DNA of 20,535 nt from Smittium culicis (GCA_001970855.1 LSSN01003902.1:1-20535), one strand, 5' to 3'; shown: positions 10,184 to 19,946, numbered from the stretch's first letter. The notes: a model not told the origin generated them from the sequence alone. Made by a program: numbers and translations.

Positions 10184-11059
10184 TTAGTCCTCTAGTAATT
10201 TATCCAAAGAATTTACAATTGCGTAATTGTTGTCAAATTTCCCTGAAGGCAACGATAAGGATCCACTAGATACATCGCTGTTATAGCCATCACTGTTGGA
10301 ATAGAGTCTATTGTCTCTATCTACTAATATAGCATTAAAACCAAAATTCAGCGCGCCTAAAAAGTCCTTTTTATAGTGGTCTCCGACATGTATCACTTGG
10401 TTCTTATCTATTGAGCCCATTTTTTCTAGTGCCAAATTCCACATTTTATGTGAAGGCTTTTCAAATCCCACCGAGCCACTGTTCAATACAAACTCAAAGC
10501 AGCTCAGTAAACCCATATCTTTTAAAACTAGAGATGTTCTTGTATCAGAGTTTGAGATTATTCCAAGTTTGTATCCGCGGCTTTTTAGTTTAAAGATGAC
10601 TGAAGAGGTTTCAGGATATTGTATATAACCTTTTTCTGAGGAGTAGGTGCTCATTAAATTTTCCGTTGCAGGTTCAATTATACTCTCAATAACTGTGAGA
10701 TAAACAAAATATAAATTATTTTATGCATATAGAAAACATTATAAGCAAGACGAATTATTACCATTTGCATCTACTCCGGAATAAGTGTAGGTATCTTTGA
10801 TAACATTTCTCCACCATTCGTAGTCGGTAATTCCATGGTTGAGTCCATACGAAGGCATTTTCGCATCGTTATCTTTGAAAGCTTTTAGAAAGCCTTTTTG
10901 CATTTGATGTTCAGTGACATTGTTGGTATTGAGATTGTATTTTTCCAGAAACGCTAGGTAGGAATATCCAATTGATGTTCGCGGCTTATAAAGGGTATCA
11001 ATAGCATCAAAAGTTATGAATTTTGCCCTGTCAACAAGATTTTTTGCGTTGCTGACCAT
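10184..11059 (-). CDS. HAD-superfamily hydrolase (HDHD3-like), two exons
   Basis: This is a predicted haloacid-dehalogenase-type phosphohydrolase of 268 aa. Exons are 10762-11059 and 10184-10692 (298 + 509 nt = 269 codons with TAA). The ATG is at 11057-11059. Conserved motifs are: I, FDAIDTLY, with the nucleophile Asp at 18 and the DxxDTL form seen in HDHD3-type proteins rather than the usual DxDGT; II, IISNSD, with Ser 146; III, Lys 178 in GFEKPSHKMW; and IV, GDHYKKD (203-209). All four classical catalytic positions except the second motif-I Asp are present, so hydrolase activity is plausible. A helical cap would occupy roughly residues 25-125. A Ser/Gly/Asn-rich insert at about 229-253 near the C-terminus looks like a disordered loop. 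I see no signal peptide or membrane segment, so it is probably cytosolic. The substrate is unknown; other HAD subfamilies, such as pyrimidine or sugar phosphatases, cannot be excluded. Confidence 0.9.
10693..10761 (-). other. HAD gene intron
   Basis: A 69-nt intron with donor GTAATA and acceptor CTCACAG. Splicing splits the Val-100 codon after its first base and joins YTYSGVDAN to VIESIIEPATENL, keeping the HAD cap and core domains in one frame. Without splicing, translation stops shortly after the donor. Confidence 0.88.
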
Positions 11060-11817
11060 TTTACAAGTTGATCTTACAAGAAGTATCGTTTTTAGAAATA
11101 AAGGTTGGTGAGGGCTATTTTTTTTTTTGGAATTGATCTCGAGTTTTCAAGTAATCCATTTTTAGCCGCTTTAATGTTACTTTGTAAATTCATGGGAGAT
11201 AATCAATTAGCAAAGATATTTCGATTTGTAGATCATTAGCTAAAACTAAGCTATTTAAAAAAGTACGACAAAAAAAAACTGAAGCCAGAGATCCCATAAA
11301 AAATAAATGGAAATATGTTCATTCGGGCGTAGTTTATAAACAGTAACATGGAAGACCCTTGGCAGGAGCGGATCATTTTCTACTAAATTTTTCCTACCCT
11401 TATATTTTTTTTTATTTTAAAATTTGTTTAGTATAAATTATCAAACAGTTTAAATAGACTAGCCAATAATAAAATCTAATTTCAATCAGCAAATAAAATT
11501 CCAGGTCAAAGAGATCCTATCACCCCCAAGAACCTCGCATAGAAAGGGTTCACAGGTTTGTCTGTTAAATAGTTTCTCTGCGTAAAAACAGCGGTTGATC
11601 AAAGCGTGGATGGTACAAAGTACATGATTCCTTTTTTGGACATGGCTTAAGACGAGTTATAAATCGACAGCTCACGCTGTTTCCTAAAAGTGATTTCGTT
11701 ATATAATGCTTTTTCATCGTATCTAAATGCAAGGATTTGAAGAACCAAATAAACTATTGGTAATAATAAATAAAATACGTTTAGCGCTTGGCTAGAAAGA
11801 TCTGCTTTTTGGTTGAC

Positions 11818-12172
11818 TTAACCCCTTCATGCCGAACGCCCATAGTATAATTTCGAATTTAATGATTTGTTTGTTGTAGAAAAGATACTAAACCATTTGT
11901 TAATAATAATCTAAAAGCCAATAATTGAGTATGCTTCGATAATGTATTGTTTTTAGGCAGTTCAGTTGGCTACATTTAACCTTTTCACGAGTAGTATGCT
12001 ATTTTTGATCTACAAAAGATATCAAGTTAAATTCAATTAAAATACTATGCTCCCGAAACCTTAATGTTTATTGGCTTTTTGTTGAAAATCAGCAAATAAT
12101 AAACTTGGTACTAAATCATATACGAATCATAGATTTTACTTTTTTAAAGAGTGTTGGACGGGAAAGGGTTAA
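11818..12172. mobile_element. Candidate piggyBac-type MITE (355 bp, TTAA-flanked)
   Basis: The left end begins TTAACCCCTTCATGCC at 11818. The right end, read on the other strand from 12172, begins TTAACCCTTTCCCGTCC. The two ends agree at 17 of the first 22 positions as imperfect terminal inverted repeats, each outermost with TTAA, the target-site duplication of piggyBac-type transposons. The interior has no open frame, as expected for a non-autonomous element. A further related word, TTAACCTTTTCACGAG, lies inside at 11976-11991. The assignment rests on the ends alone. Confidence 0.4.
12154..12172. repeat. 19-nt repeat, inverted copy at 19947-19965
   Basis: TTGGACGGGAAAGGGTTAA is matched exactly, in inverted orientation, at 19947-19965; the identity stops at both edges. 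Nine of 19 bases are G or C, so a chance match in such AT-rich DNA is very unlikely. It forms the right end of the candidate MITE. Confidence 0.7.
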
Positions 12173-12781
12173 TAAATCAATAGAAGCCTATCACCCAGGA
12201 AAGGGCTAATTCCAAAATTTCAGCTAATTTGAAAATAGAAAACTTTAAAATGGATAAATTACCTTTTTAGGCAATCTCTCGTAACCAAAGTCTCAAAATC
12301 TTAGATCGATGATGATTAGTGTTCAGGCACAACCAACTTTGCAGCAATTTTTATCATTCCGATTTAATATAGCTTCTTTAAGTTTGCATAAGTCATTACT
12401 TTATTTGCTTGCTTTTGAATATATAAAAAATTATACTGCGTTTGTAATATTTGACTAAAATTTATAAAACCATCCTATACCACCCCTTAACATTCGCAAA
12501 ATGATACACAAGTAACCAAATCGAAGCCTCTAGTGCGCCATGAATATTTATTGTTAGCCAAAATGCTTATTGTTTCAAATGTATCCAAATTTTTAAGCAC
12601 ATCTGGAGATTGGTAGTTTATCCTAGTGCATAATCCGATATTGTACTACATTTTTGTAAATGTACTGCAGCCATTAAGAAAAACATACTTACTACTCTAA
12701 ATAATACGAGTTTCATATTTTAAAACGGGTCATTTTAGGCGAATATTTTGCACTTTGTTTTTATGTCTGTGTTGGCCTATT

Positions 12782-12795
12782 CCAATAGATATTGG
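12782..12795. promoter_or_regulatory. CCAAT-box palindrome upstream of the plus-strand transporter
   Basis: CCAATAGATATTGG contains two CCAAT boxes in inverted orientation with perfect 6-bp arms, about 670 bp before the ATG of the plus-strand transporter. It could be a HAP/NF-Y-type site, but the distance is large for a fungal promoter and function is unproven. Confidence 0.25.
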
Positions 12796-13463
12796 TGCCA
12801 AATAAATTAGCGTGAATTATTGGTAGATGGATTGCGAGATGTTTTCATATTTGTAAGTCTGAGGCTAGATAGTATAAATTGTATATTAGTTCCAATGGGA
12901 TGCACAGAGCATAATAGTATATATTTGTCATTCACAAGCGCTTGGTAAAATATATGACTATTTATTTAAAATAGACAGAATTAAAGTACACAAATAACTT
13001 GATAAAAAAAATTTTCCCCCCGATACTTGTGGTGGCGAGTAAATTACATAAATAAGGCTAAATTTGCGTTAGTACTTTGTAATAATCATTGCTTCAGTAC
13101 ACTTTCATTTACTTTTTAGAGAAATGTTTGCTAAATATACAACTTAATTAACCATCAACGCGCTATTTATTATGAGTAACGCGCTCATTAAAGGATAAAA
13201 TCTCTATATAATTTGCAGAAATCATTATAAGTTTATGAAAACTTGGACCTTAAAACCAGTACGAATTTCAACTTTCATGTGCCGTAGTCTTCTCAGGCCT
13301 TTTATCAACATAATAAAATATCTTGTATATCAATAAAGCCGCAAGAGGGTTTTTCTATCGAATGTATACTGATTTATTGCCTTCTGATTTTTACTAACCA
13401 TATCCTTCAACGCAATATCAAAGCCATATTTTTACAAACCACTAACAAAGAATAGTAATAATA

Positions 13464-14819
13464 ATGACCCTCAATTTTAATACCCCAAAGATACTGTCAA
13501 GGTCTATAATTCAAATCATAGTTATCAGCTTAATCCTGTTTAGCACTTCAGGGATATATGGTGTGATACTATCAGTCGGCGGAGGAGGTCAAATAGATTC
13601 CAGAACTTCCTCCATATCGAATGCTGTGTTGTACGCTTTTTTTTCGGTCTTTGGAATTATAGGTGGTGCTGTATTAAACCTTTTTAGCTTCAAACCAATC
13701 TTATTTTTTTGTGCGTCAATTTACTCTATATACACCGGGTCATACATACACTACAACAACACTAAAAATCCATTTTTTACTATTTTTTCCGGTGCGTTGC
13801 TCGGTATTGGTTCCGGAATTTTGTGGACTTCTGTAGGTATGATGTTAACTTCATACTCAATTGAGAACGAAAAAGGAAAATTCATATCAATCTTTTTTTC
13901 AATATCTAGCCTGGGCGGAGTCGCAGGAAGTTTAATACCACTCCTATTTGGACTAGAAAATACTCCCCTAAAAAATTCTGGTTATCTTGCATTCGTTTTG
14001 GTCCAATCTTTTGGCGCTTTTCTATGCCTTCTGATCGTATCGCCAAAAAATGTAATTCGCTCAGATGGATCTAAAGTCGAGACTGAAAACGTCTTCAGCG
14101 TCAAATCCGAAATATTCCAGCTTCTACGCCTGTTCAAAAACGTAAAGCTGATCATGCTCATTCCAATAATATTTGCATCTAGTTTTTACAACCCGTACCT
14201 ATTCAACCATTTCAACTTGACAAATTTCGACTCCGAATCGCGAGGATTCAATAGTTTAATCCTCTCGATATCTGGAATAATCGGCTTCATCATATTTCCT
14301 AAAATATTGGATATCAAAGCCAGAAGGAAAACGAGAGTATGTATCTCCTCAACTCTAGTATTTCTGCTCATGAATATACTCTGGCTAATGATTTTCATTC
14401 AGCAATCAAAGTTTAACAACTTGAAAAAAGGTGACAATTTCACTCTCTATAACTACAAAAAAACAGGATTGAAATACATTTACCCCTGCTTTATTTTTTG
14501 CTTTTTCGGATTTTTCGACTCTTCGTTGCAAGCATACATCTGTTGGCTTGTAGGCCTCTTTAGCAATAACAGCTCGATTTTGTCCAGATACTTTGGATTC
14601 GTGAGATTTGTTCAAGGGATTGTTATGTCTATAGCTTTTTCTGTTGACGGCGCTGAAATTGACTCAAATCGACTGCTAATAGCTAACTGGGCCTTAGCTG
14701 TGTCAACTCTGCCCAGTATGATATATTTCAGTTTAACTACTGTCGATTCATTTCAAAAATCAGTATGCGATTTAGAAACATCAAGCGATAGAGCTGATTC
14801 TTTTGCAACTACAATTTAA
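13464..14819 (+). CDS. UNC93-like (DUF895) MFS membrane protein, diverged paralogue
   Basis: This is a single-exon, 451-aa polytopic membrane protein of the major-facilitator UNC93-like group, for which no fungal substrate is firmly known. About 12 hydrophobic segments are visible, including roughly 13-36, 52-74, 78-97, 104-130, 140-164, 176-193, 228-245, 263-280, 293-313, 338-358, 375-394 and 404-425. A charged loop (about 194-225, with SPKNVIRSDGSKVET) separates the halves. The family landmark GGGGQID is at 39-45 and ENEKGKFISIF at 134-144. Compared with the minus-strand paralogue at 16780-18099, about half the aligned residues are identical by eye. Two places the paralogue keeps are changed here: GMYNAL became GIYGVI before the GGGGQ loop, and WTGQG became WTSVG (121-125). 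The ATG at 13464 aligns with the paralogue's start. The C-terminal tail is Ser/Asp rich. It is intact and presumably functional, possibly with altered specificity. Confidence 0.93.
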   Translation: MTLNFNTPKILSRSIIQIIVISLILFSTSGIYGVILSVGGGGQIDSRTSSISNAVLYAFFSVFGIIGGAVLNLFSFKPILFFCASIYSIYTGSYIHYNNTKNPFFTIFSGALLGIGSGILWTSVGMMLTSYSIENEKGKFISIFFSISSLGGVAGSLIPLLFGLENTPLKNSGYLAFVLVQSFGAFLCLLIVSPKNVIRSDGSKVETENVFSVKSEIFQLLRLFKNVKLIMLIPIIFASSFYNPYLFNHFNLTNFDSESRGFNSLILSISGIIGFIIFPKILDIKARRKTRVCISSTLVFLLMNILWLMIFIQQSKFNNLKKGDNFTLYNYKKTGLKYIYPCFIFCFFGFFDSSLQAYICWLVGLFSNNSSILSRYFGFVRFVQGIVMSIAFSVDGAEIDSNRLLIANWALAVSTLPSMIYFSLTTVDSFQKSVCDLETSSDRADSFATTI

Positions 14820-14823
14820 TAAA
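14818..14823 (+). terminator. AATAAA overlapping the transporter stop codon
   Basis: The TAA stop (14817-14819) runs directly into AATAAA. A second AATAAA lies at 14972-14977, a more usual distance downstream. Either could serve as a poly(A) signal; chance occurrence is likely in this composition. Confidence 0.2.
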
Positions 14824-16779
14824 ACTATTACACCACTCAACACATGATTTATAAATAACATCAAATCAACCAAATTCGAGAATTTTTTTTCTTCAACTAG
14901 AGGAATAACGCAAGTATATTCAGAGACTTTATAATATCCCGAAATTCGATACCTCCTGTCTTATAACTGTCAATAAACTTTATTCCAGAGAGCCTTTCAA
15001 CGCAGTGCCTCAACCTATTTATAACTAATCGCGTAAAAAAACTGTTTTTTATTTTATTTTTATTAACTATATGATATTTGTTTTACCGCCTAACGCTTTG
15101 ATTAGTTGGTTCTGTATATATTCTAATTTATTTTTTTTATAATTTTAATAAATCTCATTTCATTCCATAATAGTTTTTAATAATGACTAAATTTAAATAT
15201 ATTTTTCTTGTATCTTTTTCTTTCAAATTTTTATTTTCTTATAACAGAAAATCTTAGCTTGAAATTTAAACTTAAAGACTATGGTTTTAAAATCAGTAAA
15301 TATACAAAAAATATAAAATGCAAATATAAAAAAAAAAATTTTAATAGGCGTCGAACTATCAAAAGAGAATAAATATAAGTGCATTTTATATTTAAATAGC
15401 ATAAATTTATCACATATGAAAAGATCTCAGCTATAGCTGTGCATCGATTACTACAGTAAATTTTTACGGTTAAAAAATAGCTTACAACTAATTTTGATTT
15501 TTGCAGCATTAACTACATTAATGTTATTATTTATATATAATGAGTTTTTCAATTATAGATAATACAAACACATAAAAATTACATTTTGAATTTGTATTAC
15601 GTTACTGATAAATAATCATGTTTTAATATACTATTTATAGCAAATATAAAGATATCAAAACATGCGTAAATGTACTATATTATATTAATACTAGTAATTA
15701 TATATTTTAATTCAGATTATTACTTTTTTTTTAGTTTTTTTTTAAAAAAAAACCAATATATTGAATATAAACTATAACAATAAATTAACTTTATAGGAAT
15801 CGCTATTGGATACTTGAATGATTAAGATAGTTCATAACTATAAAAAATTCCAAGATAAAAATTTCAGAATTTTATCGACCCTCTTTATTCCAAATATAAG
15901 ACCTTTTAAATAGATTATAGATTTATACTTTAAATTCTTTTAATTTTTTAATCACAAAGGTATGTTATTACAGTAATTTCTAGATCAAGAAAAGCAAGTA
16001 TAAATTTTAAAATTTTGAATGATTTGTTTTTTAAAAATATTTGATTCATTCAAGTAGTCAAATGAGTTTTCTGAGAAGCAAAGTACCCACAGATCTTGGG
16101 TGGCACTTAAGATTTGAGTGTCGCTATTCATGAAAACATCTATAGTTAATACATATTACCAAAAGATACTGTTATAAATATTCTGATTTTAAATGGTATA
16201 AATCTAGATTTGCTTCAAACGCAACCTTGAAATTTGATACTTTTTTTAATTCATTTTTCAAAATTACATGTATTTAAATATACTAGAAATGGTTATATAT
16301 GAAGATATTTTTAAATGTCATTAGACGATTGAAATACCACCCCTCCCATATTTAACCAAGCATAAAATATATTTCCAACGACTAAATCTGTTTAAAGCTG
16401 GGAAAAAAAAATCAAATATGCCATTCCTGGCAAATGTGAAAGCTGGATTTCTAGAAACTACGTTTGATAATACTGATTTTTGTTGAATTTATGGATAGTA
16501 ATGTTTGTTTTATTCGATAGGTTTTTTTATAGCAAAGGTTAATAATAAAAGCCAGGTTAAAATTTAGTAAGTATTAATGGAGAAAGCTCTGCAACTCGAA
16601 AAATTCAGTATAAAAAAAAGTTTTCTATAGAATCCTACTGTATAATTAATCGATCTTTTTTTGATAAAAGAAGGAAAAATTGGTATACAAATTCATGCCT
16701 TGAATCAAAAATTGGAAAAGAAAAAAAGATATATTACAAATCTAAGGACAAAAAATTGATAAGAGGAAATAAACTAGAG
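14820..16779. other. Convergent 3' spacer between the two transporter genes
   Basis: This 1.96-kb AT-rich stretch holds the 3' flanks of both genes. No coding frame is convincing: the longest minus-strand frame is a hydrophobic A/T-derived string without homology-like features. At 15734-15753 a T9A9 block closed by G and C forms a 20-nt perfect palindrome. At about 16090-16125 there are two small stem-loops, ACCCA/TGGGT and CACT/AGTG. Confidence 0.6.
15734..15753. repeat. G-T9-A9-C perfect palindrome
   Basis: Nine T followed by nine A, closed by G and C, is self-complementary over 20 nt. It lies between convergent genes, where a T/A palindrome could help transcription end in both directions, but it may simply be homopolymer slippage. 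Confidence 0.4.
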
Positions 16780-18099
16780 TTATAAATCATCTTTTTGTTT
16801 AGGGTCAACTTCAAACGTTTCAACAGTTTTTGAGCAAAGATATAGCATGCAAGGAAGCATTGAAACATAAAGAGCCCAATTTATAATAAACTGGGTCTTT
16901 GGAGCAACACCGGAAGCGTCGATAGCATAAGACACAGAGGAGCCAATTCCTTGAATTAGTTTAAAGAAGCCGACATATCGTGATAATACTGTCGAATTGT
17001 TGCTTAGAGATCCAATTGTCCAATAGGCATAGCTCTGGAATACTGAATCCATGATCCCTAGAGCGGCATAAAGGAAGCAGGGATAAATGTAGCTAGATCC
17101 AGTTGATTTGTAGTTATATAAAGAAAAATTGGGATCTTTTTTTAGTTTATCAAATTTTCTTTGCTGGAAAAAAATTAGAATCCATAGCAAATTAACCAAG
17201 GAGTAAGCTAGAATTGAAGAAGAAAACGCGCGTTTTCTTCGTGAAGTTTTCATATCGAGTAATTTTGATATGGAGATAGCGCCAACAATTTCACATAGAT
17301 AAAATATAAGGTTATTAAATCCACGAGAGTCTGATGTAAAGTTGGAAAGATTATAAATGTTGAATATGTACGAGTTATAAAAGTTTGAAGCAAACATGAT
17401 AGGAATGAAAACAATCATGGTTTTGTTTTTAAATAGTTTTATTAGTTGTATGGTCTCCTGCTTGATATTTATTTTCCCACCTGTTTCAACTGGCGAGCCG
17501 TCAGATTTGACTACATTTTTAGGTGAAACTAGTGCAAAGCAGAGGAACGATCCTAAGATTTGAATTGCTACAAAGGCTATGTATCCGGAGTTGGGGAGTG
17601 GTTTGTCACCTAGTCCTACTATCAGAGGAACAGCGCTGCCTATAACACCTCCAAAACTAAAAATGACCCAAAAGATAGAAATAAACTTTCCTTTTTCTTT
17701 TTCGAGCGGATAAGAAGTCATTATCATACCTTGCCCAGTCCATAATATACCAGCACCAACCCCAAGTATTGCGCCTGAAATGATAGTGAAAAAAGATTTC
17801 TGTGTGTTGTTATAATAAACGTACGAAGCGGTATATAATGCAAAAGTTAGCCCACTAGCAAACATTGATAGGCGAATGTTGAACTGATTTATGATTGCGG
17901 CACCGATAATTCCAAATAGAGCGAAGGTAGCGTATACCGCGGTGTTGGCTTTAGAAGCGGTGGAGGAATCAACTTGACCACCACCGCCCATAGAATTTAG
18001 AGCATTATACATTCCGGGAAGACAGAAGCATATTATTCCTATCAACGAGACTTGCATGGTCGAGCTTTTTAAAAGCCCTCGATTGAACTTCAAAGGCAT
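16780..18099 (-). CDS. UNC93-like (DUF895) MFS membrane protein, canonical paralogue
   Basis: This is a single-exon, 439-aa polytopic membrane protein. The ATG at 18097-18099 is chosen because the frame upstream has only a TTG and then a TAA stop at 18115-18117, and because this start aligns with the plus-strand paralogue. It keeps the fungal UNC93-like landmarks: PGMYNALNSMGGGGQVDSST before and after residue 40, the NTAVYATFALFGIIG helix, GAILGVGAGILWTGQGM (about 109-125) and YPLEKEKGKFISIFW (130-144). About 12 hydrophobic segments are visible, and a cytoplasmic-type loop with SPKNVVKSDGSPVET separates the halves. UNC93-like proteins belong to the major facilitator superfamily; animal members regulate ion channels or traffic receptors, while fungal substrates are unknown. 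The short tail KQKDDL is polar and charged. The protein is probably in the plasma membrane or an endomembrane, which is inference. It faces its diverged duplicate tail to tail. Confidence 0.93.
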   Translation of the reverse strand: MPLKFNRGLLKSSTMQVSLIGIICFCLPGMYNALNSMGGGGQVDSSTASKANTAVYATFALFGIIGAAIINQFNIRLSMFASGLTFALYTASYVYYNNTQKSFFTIISGAILGVGAGILWTGQGMIMTSYPLEKEKGKFISIFWVIFSFGGVIGSAVPLIVGLGDKPLPNSGYIAFVAIQILGSFLCFALVSPKNVVKSDGSPVETGGKINIKQETIQLIKLFKNKTMIVFIPIMFASNFYNSYIFNIYNLSNFTSDSRGFNNLIFYLCEIVGAISISKLLDMKTSRRKRAFSSSILAYSLVNLLWILIFFQQRKFDKLKKDPNFSLYNYKSTGSSYIYPCFLYAALGIMDSVFQSYAYWTIGSLSNNSTVLSRYVGFFKLIQGIGSSVSYAIDASGVAPKTQFIINWALYVSMLPCMLYLCSKTVETFEVDPKQKDDL

Positions 18100-18733
18100 A
18101 TTTGCTTTCAATAATTAATCAAGGTAGGTACTATTTGAAAATGAATCTTTGTCTGGGAAGGGGTTTTTGTGTATGCTCGAAATCAAAGAATAGGCGTTTT
18201 TTATGCTCGCGGTCTAATTTTTTTAGAAGTTTGTAGAAATGATTTTTTTGTGCTATAATTTTTTGAATTGTTTCATTAGCTTGTGAAGATTTTGTGCTGG
18301 TGATATATTATTTTTTTGTTAACAAAAAGTTTAGTCTACTTTGATAGCAGAGCGTTGATAGATAAACTGATTGCTATTATATTTCTACGAAAAAAAATTT
18401 TTTTTATAGCTTGCTATTAGTCTATTGGTGGAATAAAAAAACTCTGATTATTTGAGTAAGCTGGCTGTAAATGAGTTATTGTTTGTTTTTCAATCAAAAG
18501 TTTAGATAAAAGTTGAAAAGTATTTATACATATCCAAAAAATAGCAAAAGCCTTCCAATTTATACATTTTAATAAGGTATGCATGGTTGATATGGCCTTA
18601 AAATGGAGAAAACCATCCTTTGTTTAAATTTATTTGTTTTAAAACAATCAAAAAATATTTAGTTGAATTAAAAAAAGGATATAATCAACGCATAATAAAA
18701 AAATATATTGTTGGGCTCCCATTAAGCTATATC

Positions 18734-18773
18734 GGAGGTAAATACAACATGCAAGCTAAATATTTACCGCTCC
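18734..18773. repeat. Imperfect inverted repeat GGAGGTAAATA / TATTTACCGCTCC
   Basis: The arms pair over 11 bp with a two-base CG bulge in the right arm and a 16-nt loop. It lies about 640 bp upstream of the minus-strand transporter start; no function can be assigned. Confidence 0.4.
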
Positions 18774-18973
18774 ATAATAACGATAATCATTATTAGTTTG
18801 GTATCAAACTATAGAAAAGTTGGAACTATAAAAAGAGCGGGCGTCAAATTTGATCGATTAAAGTATAAAGCTCAAGTATAGATCATACTAGCTATTTTCA
18901 ATCGTAAAATTAAAAGTTATAGTTAGGTATGTAGCGGATGGACAATTACATTGCTCTACAATAGTTTATGATA

Positions 18974-19146
18974 TACTCGCAAATATAGCCAAATAACTAA
19001 TTAATGCTGCGCATGGGCAATTAACACATACGCTCGGTATATTTAGCCTATAGGAAGATACATGCTGTAAATTTTGGTGAATAAAAGCGTTTTTTTTTAT
19101 TCAAGCGTGTATGTATAAAGCCGAATTTAGTTACTCGGCTAAATAT
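18974..19146. repeat. Cluster of related repeats and hairpins
   Basis: TACTCGCAAATATAGCCA (18974-18991) reappears as a close variant, TACTCGGCTAAATATGGCCA, starting at 19132. ATATTTAGCC (19039-19048) and GGCTAAATAT (19137-19146) are exact 10-bp inverted repeats bounding 108 bp. Inside lie hairpins GAATAAAA/TTTTATTC (19079-19102) and AGCCGA/TCGGCT (19119-19140). This resembles a tiny foldback element or a structured RNA; neither is established. Confidence 0.4.
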
Positions 19147-19946
19147 GGCCATTTTCTATAAATTTTAAGTATATAATTTGATATGATTAGTAATATAAAT
19201 ATCTATAATGATTGGCTAATATCTTTTAATATGTTGATTTGGTATAAGCTATGAAAAACGAAAAGAATAATCCAAAATAAAGCCCAACAATCGTAAAAAT
19301 AAATCAGATCAAATTAGTATATCCAAAAAAAGAAGTATTTAAAAATTACTTTAACTAATTTAGTTTAGGCCTACTCATTTTTATATTTTTTCAAATGTAA
19401 TTTCTGAGCTATTACCAGTCTGGTTGGCCCAGATATTCTTAAATCAGAACATCTATTTTTTAACAAAGCATTAAATAATTAGTTTAACCATTACCAGTCA
19501 TTAATACAATAGTTCTACTTTCAAATCATCTGAAATTGTCACCAAAAAAACCGAGTCAAATAATCCTACCGTAAAATCGTTCGCCTTGTTGTATTATTAG
19601 ATTTTATTCCACAACTACTAATATTTTCGCACTACATCAAACGAATAAAGTATTCAACTGATAAAATTATGCCTTTTTTTAATTTTTATATTTTACAGAA
19701 AAATACAGCTATTTTAAATGCTGTAAATTGATTTTTGGATATAGTACGGGTATGTGTGCCATAATTTCCTGATATGCGGAGCATTATCTATTAAAAACTT
19801 CGCTCTCGTCAGCTTAACTTGAATTAAATTATTAAACCTCATAATTAAGTAAATCGAATAGAATATGACTCTCAAAAAATATATTTATCTAGCTCACATT
19901 AGCTAAAAATTATGAGTGATTCTTTACGAAGAGTGCGCTTTTATGT

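Larger units (their letters stand above)
11060..13463. other. Divergent intergenic region (HAD gene / plus-strand transporter), about 2.4 kb
   Basis: No gene is supported on either strand. The region should contain the promoters of both flanking genes, which are transcribed away from it. It is less AT-extreme than the desert at 842-7518. It includes a candidate TTAA-flanked MITE (11818-12172), a repeated two-part motif (11516-11552 and 12187-12209), a CCAAT palindrome (12782-12795) and a C6 word (13011-13021). The rest shows nothing I can interpret. Confidence 0.6.

Noticed and set aside
10411..10593. 60-codon plus-strand open frame
   Set aside because: It is antisense to the HAD gene's second exon, where catalytic motifs III and II are encoded.
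14186..14615. Two minus-strand open frames (14186-14398 and 14406-14615)
   Set aside because: Both lie antisense within the plus-strand transporter and are by-products of its reading frame.
15279..15509. 76-codon minus-strand open frame between the transporters
   Set aside because: Its Tyr/Phe/Ile/Leu-rich sequence reflects base composition; no motif or neighbouring exon supports it.
16085..16130. Possible 5S-like or satellite fragment around CTTGGGTGGCACTTAAG
   Set aside because: Only short words look familiar; the flanks do not form the expected stems and no second copy is present.
18100..18111. Four extra N-terminal residues for the minus-strand transporter from a TTG
   Set aside because: TTG is not a normal nuclear start; the ATG at 18097-18099 aligns with the paralogue's start.
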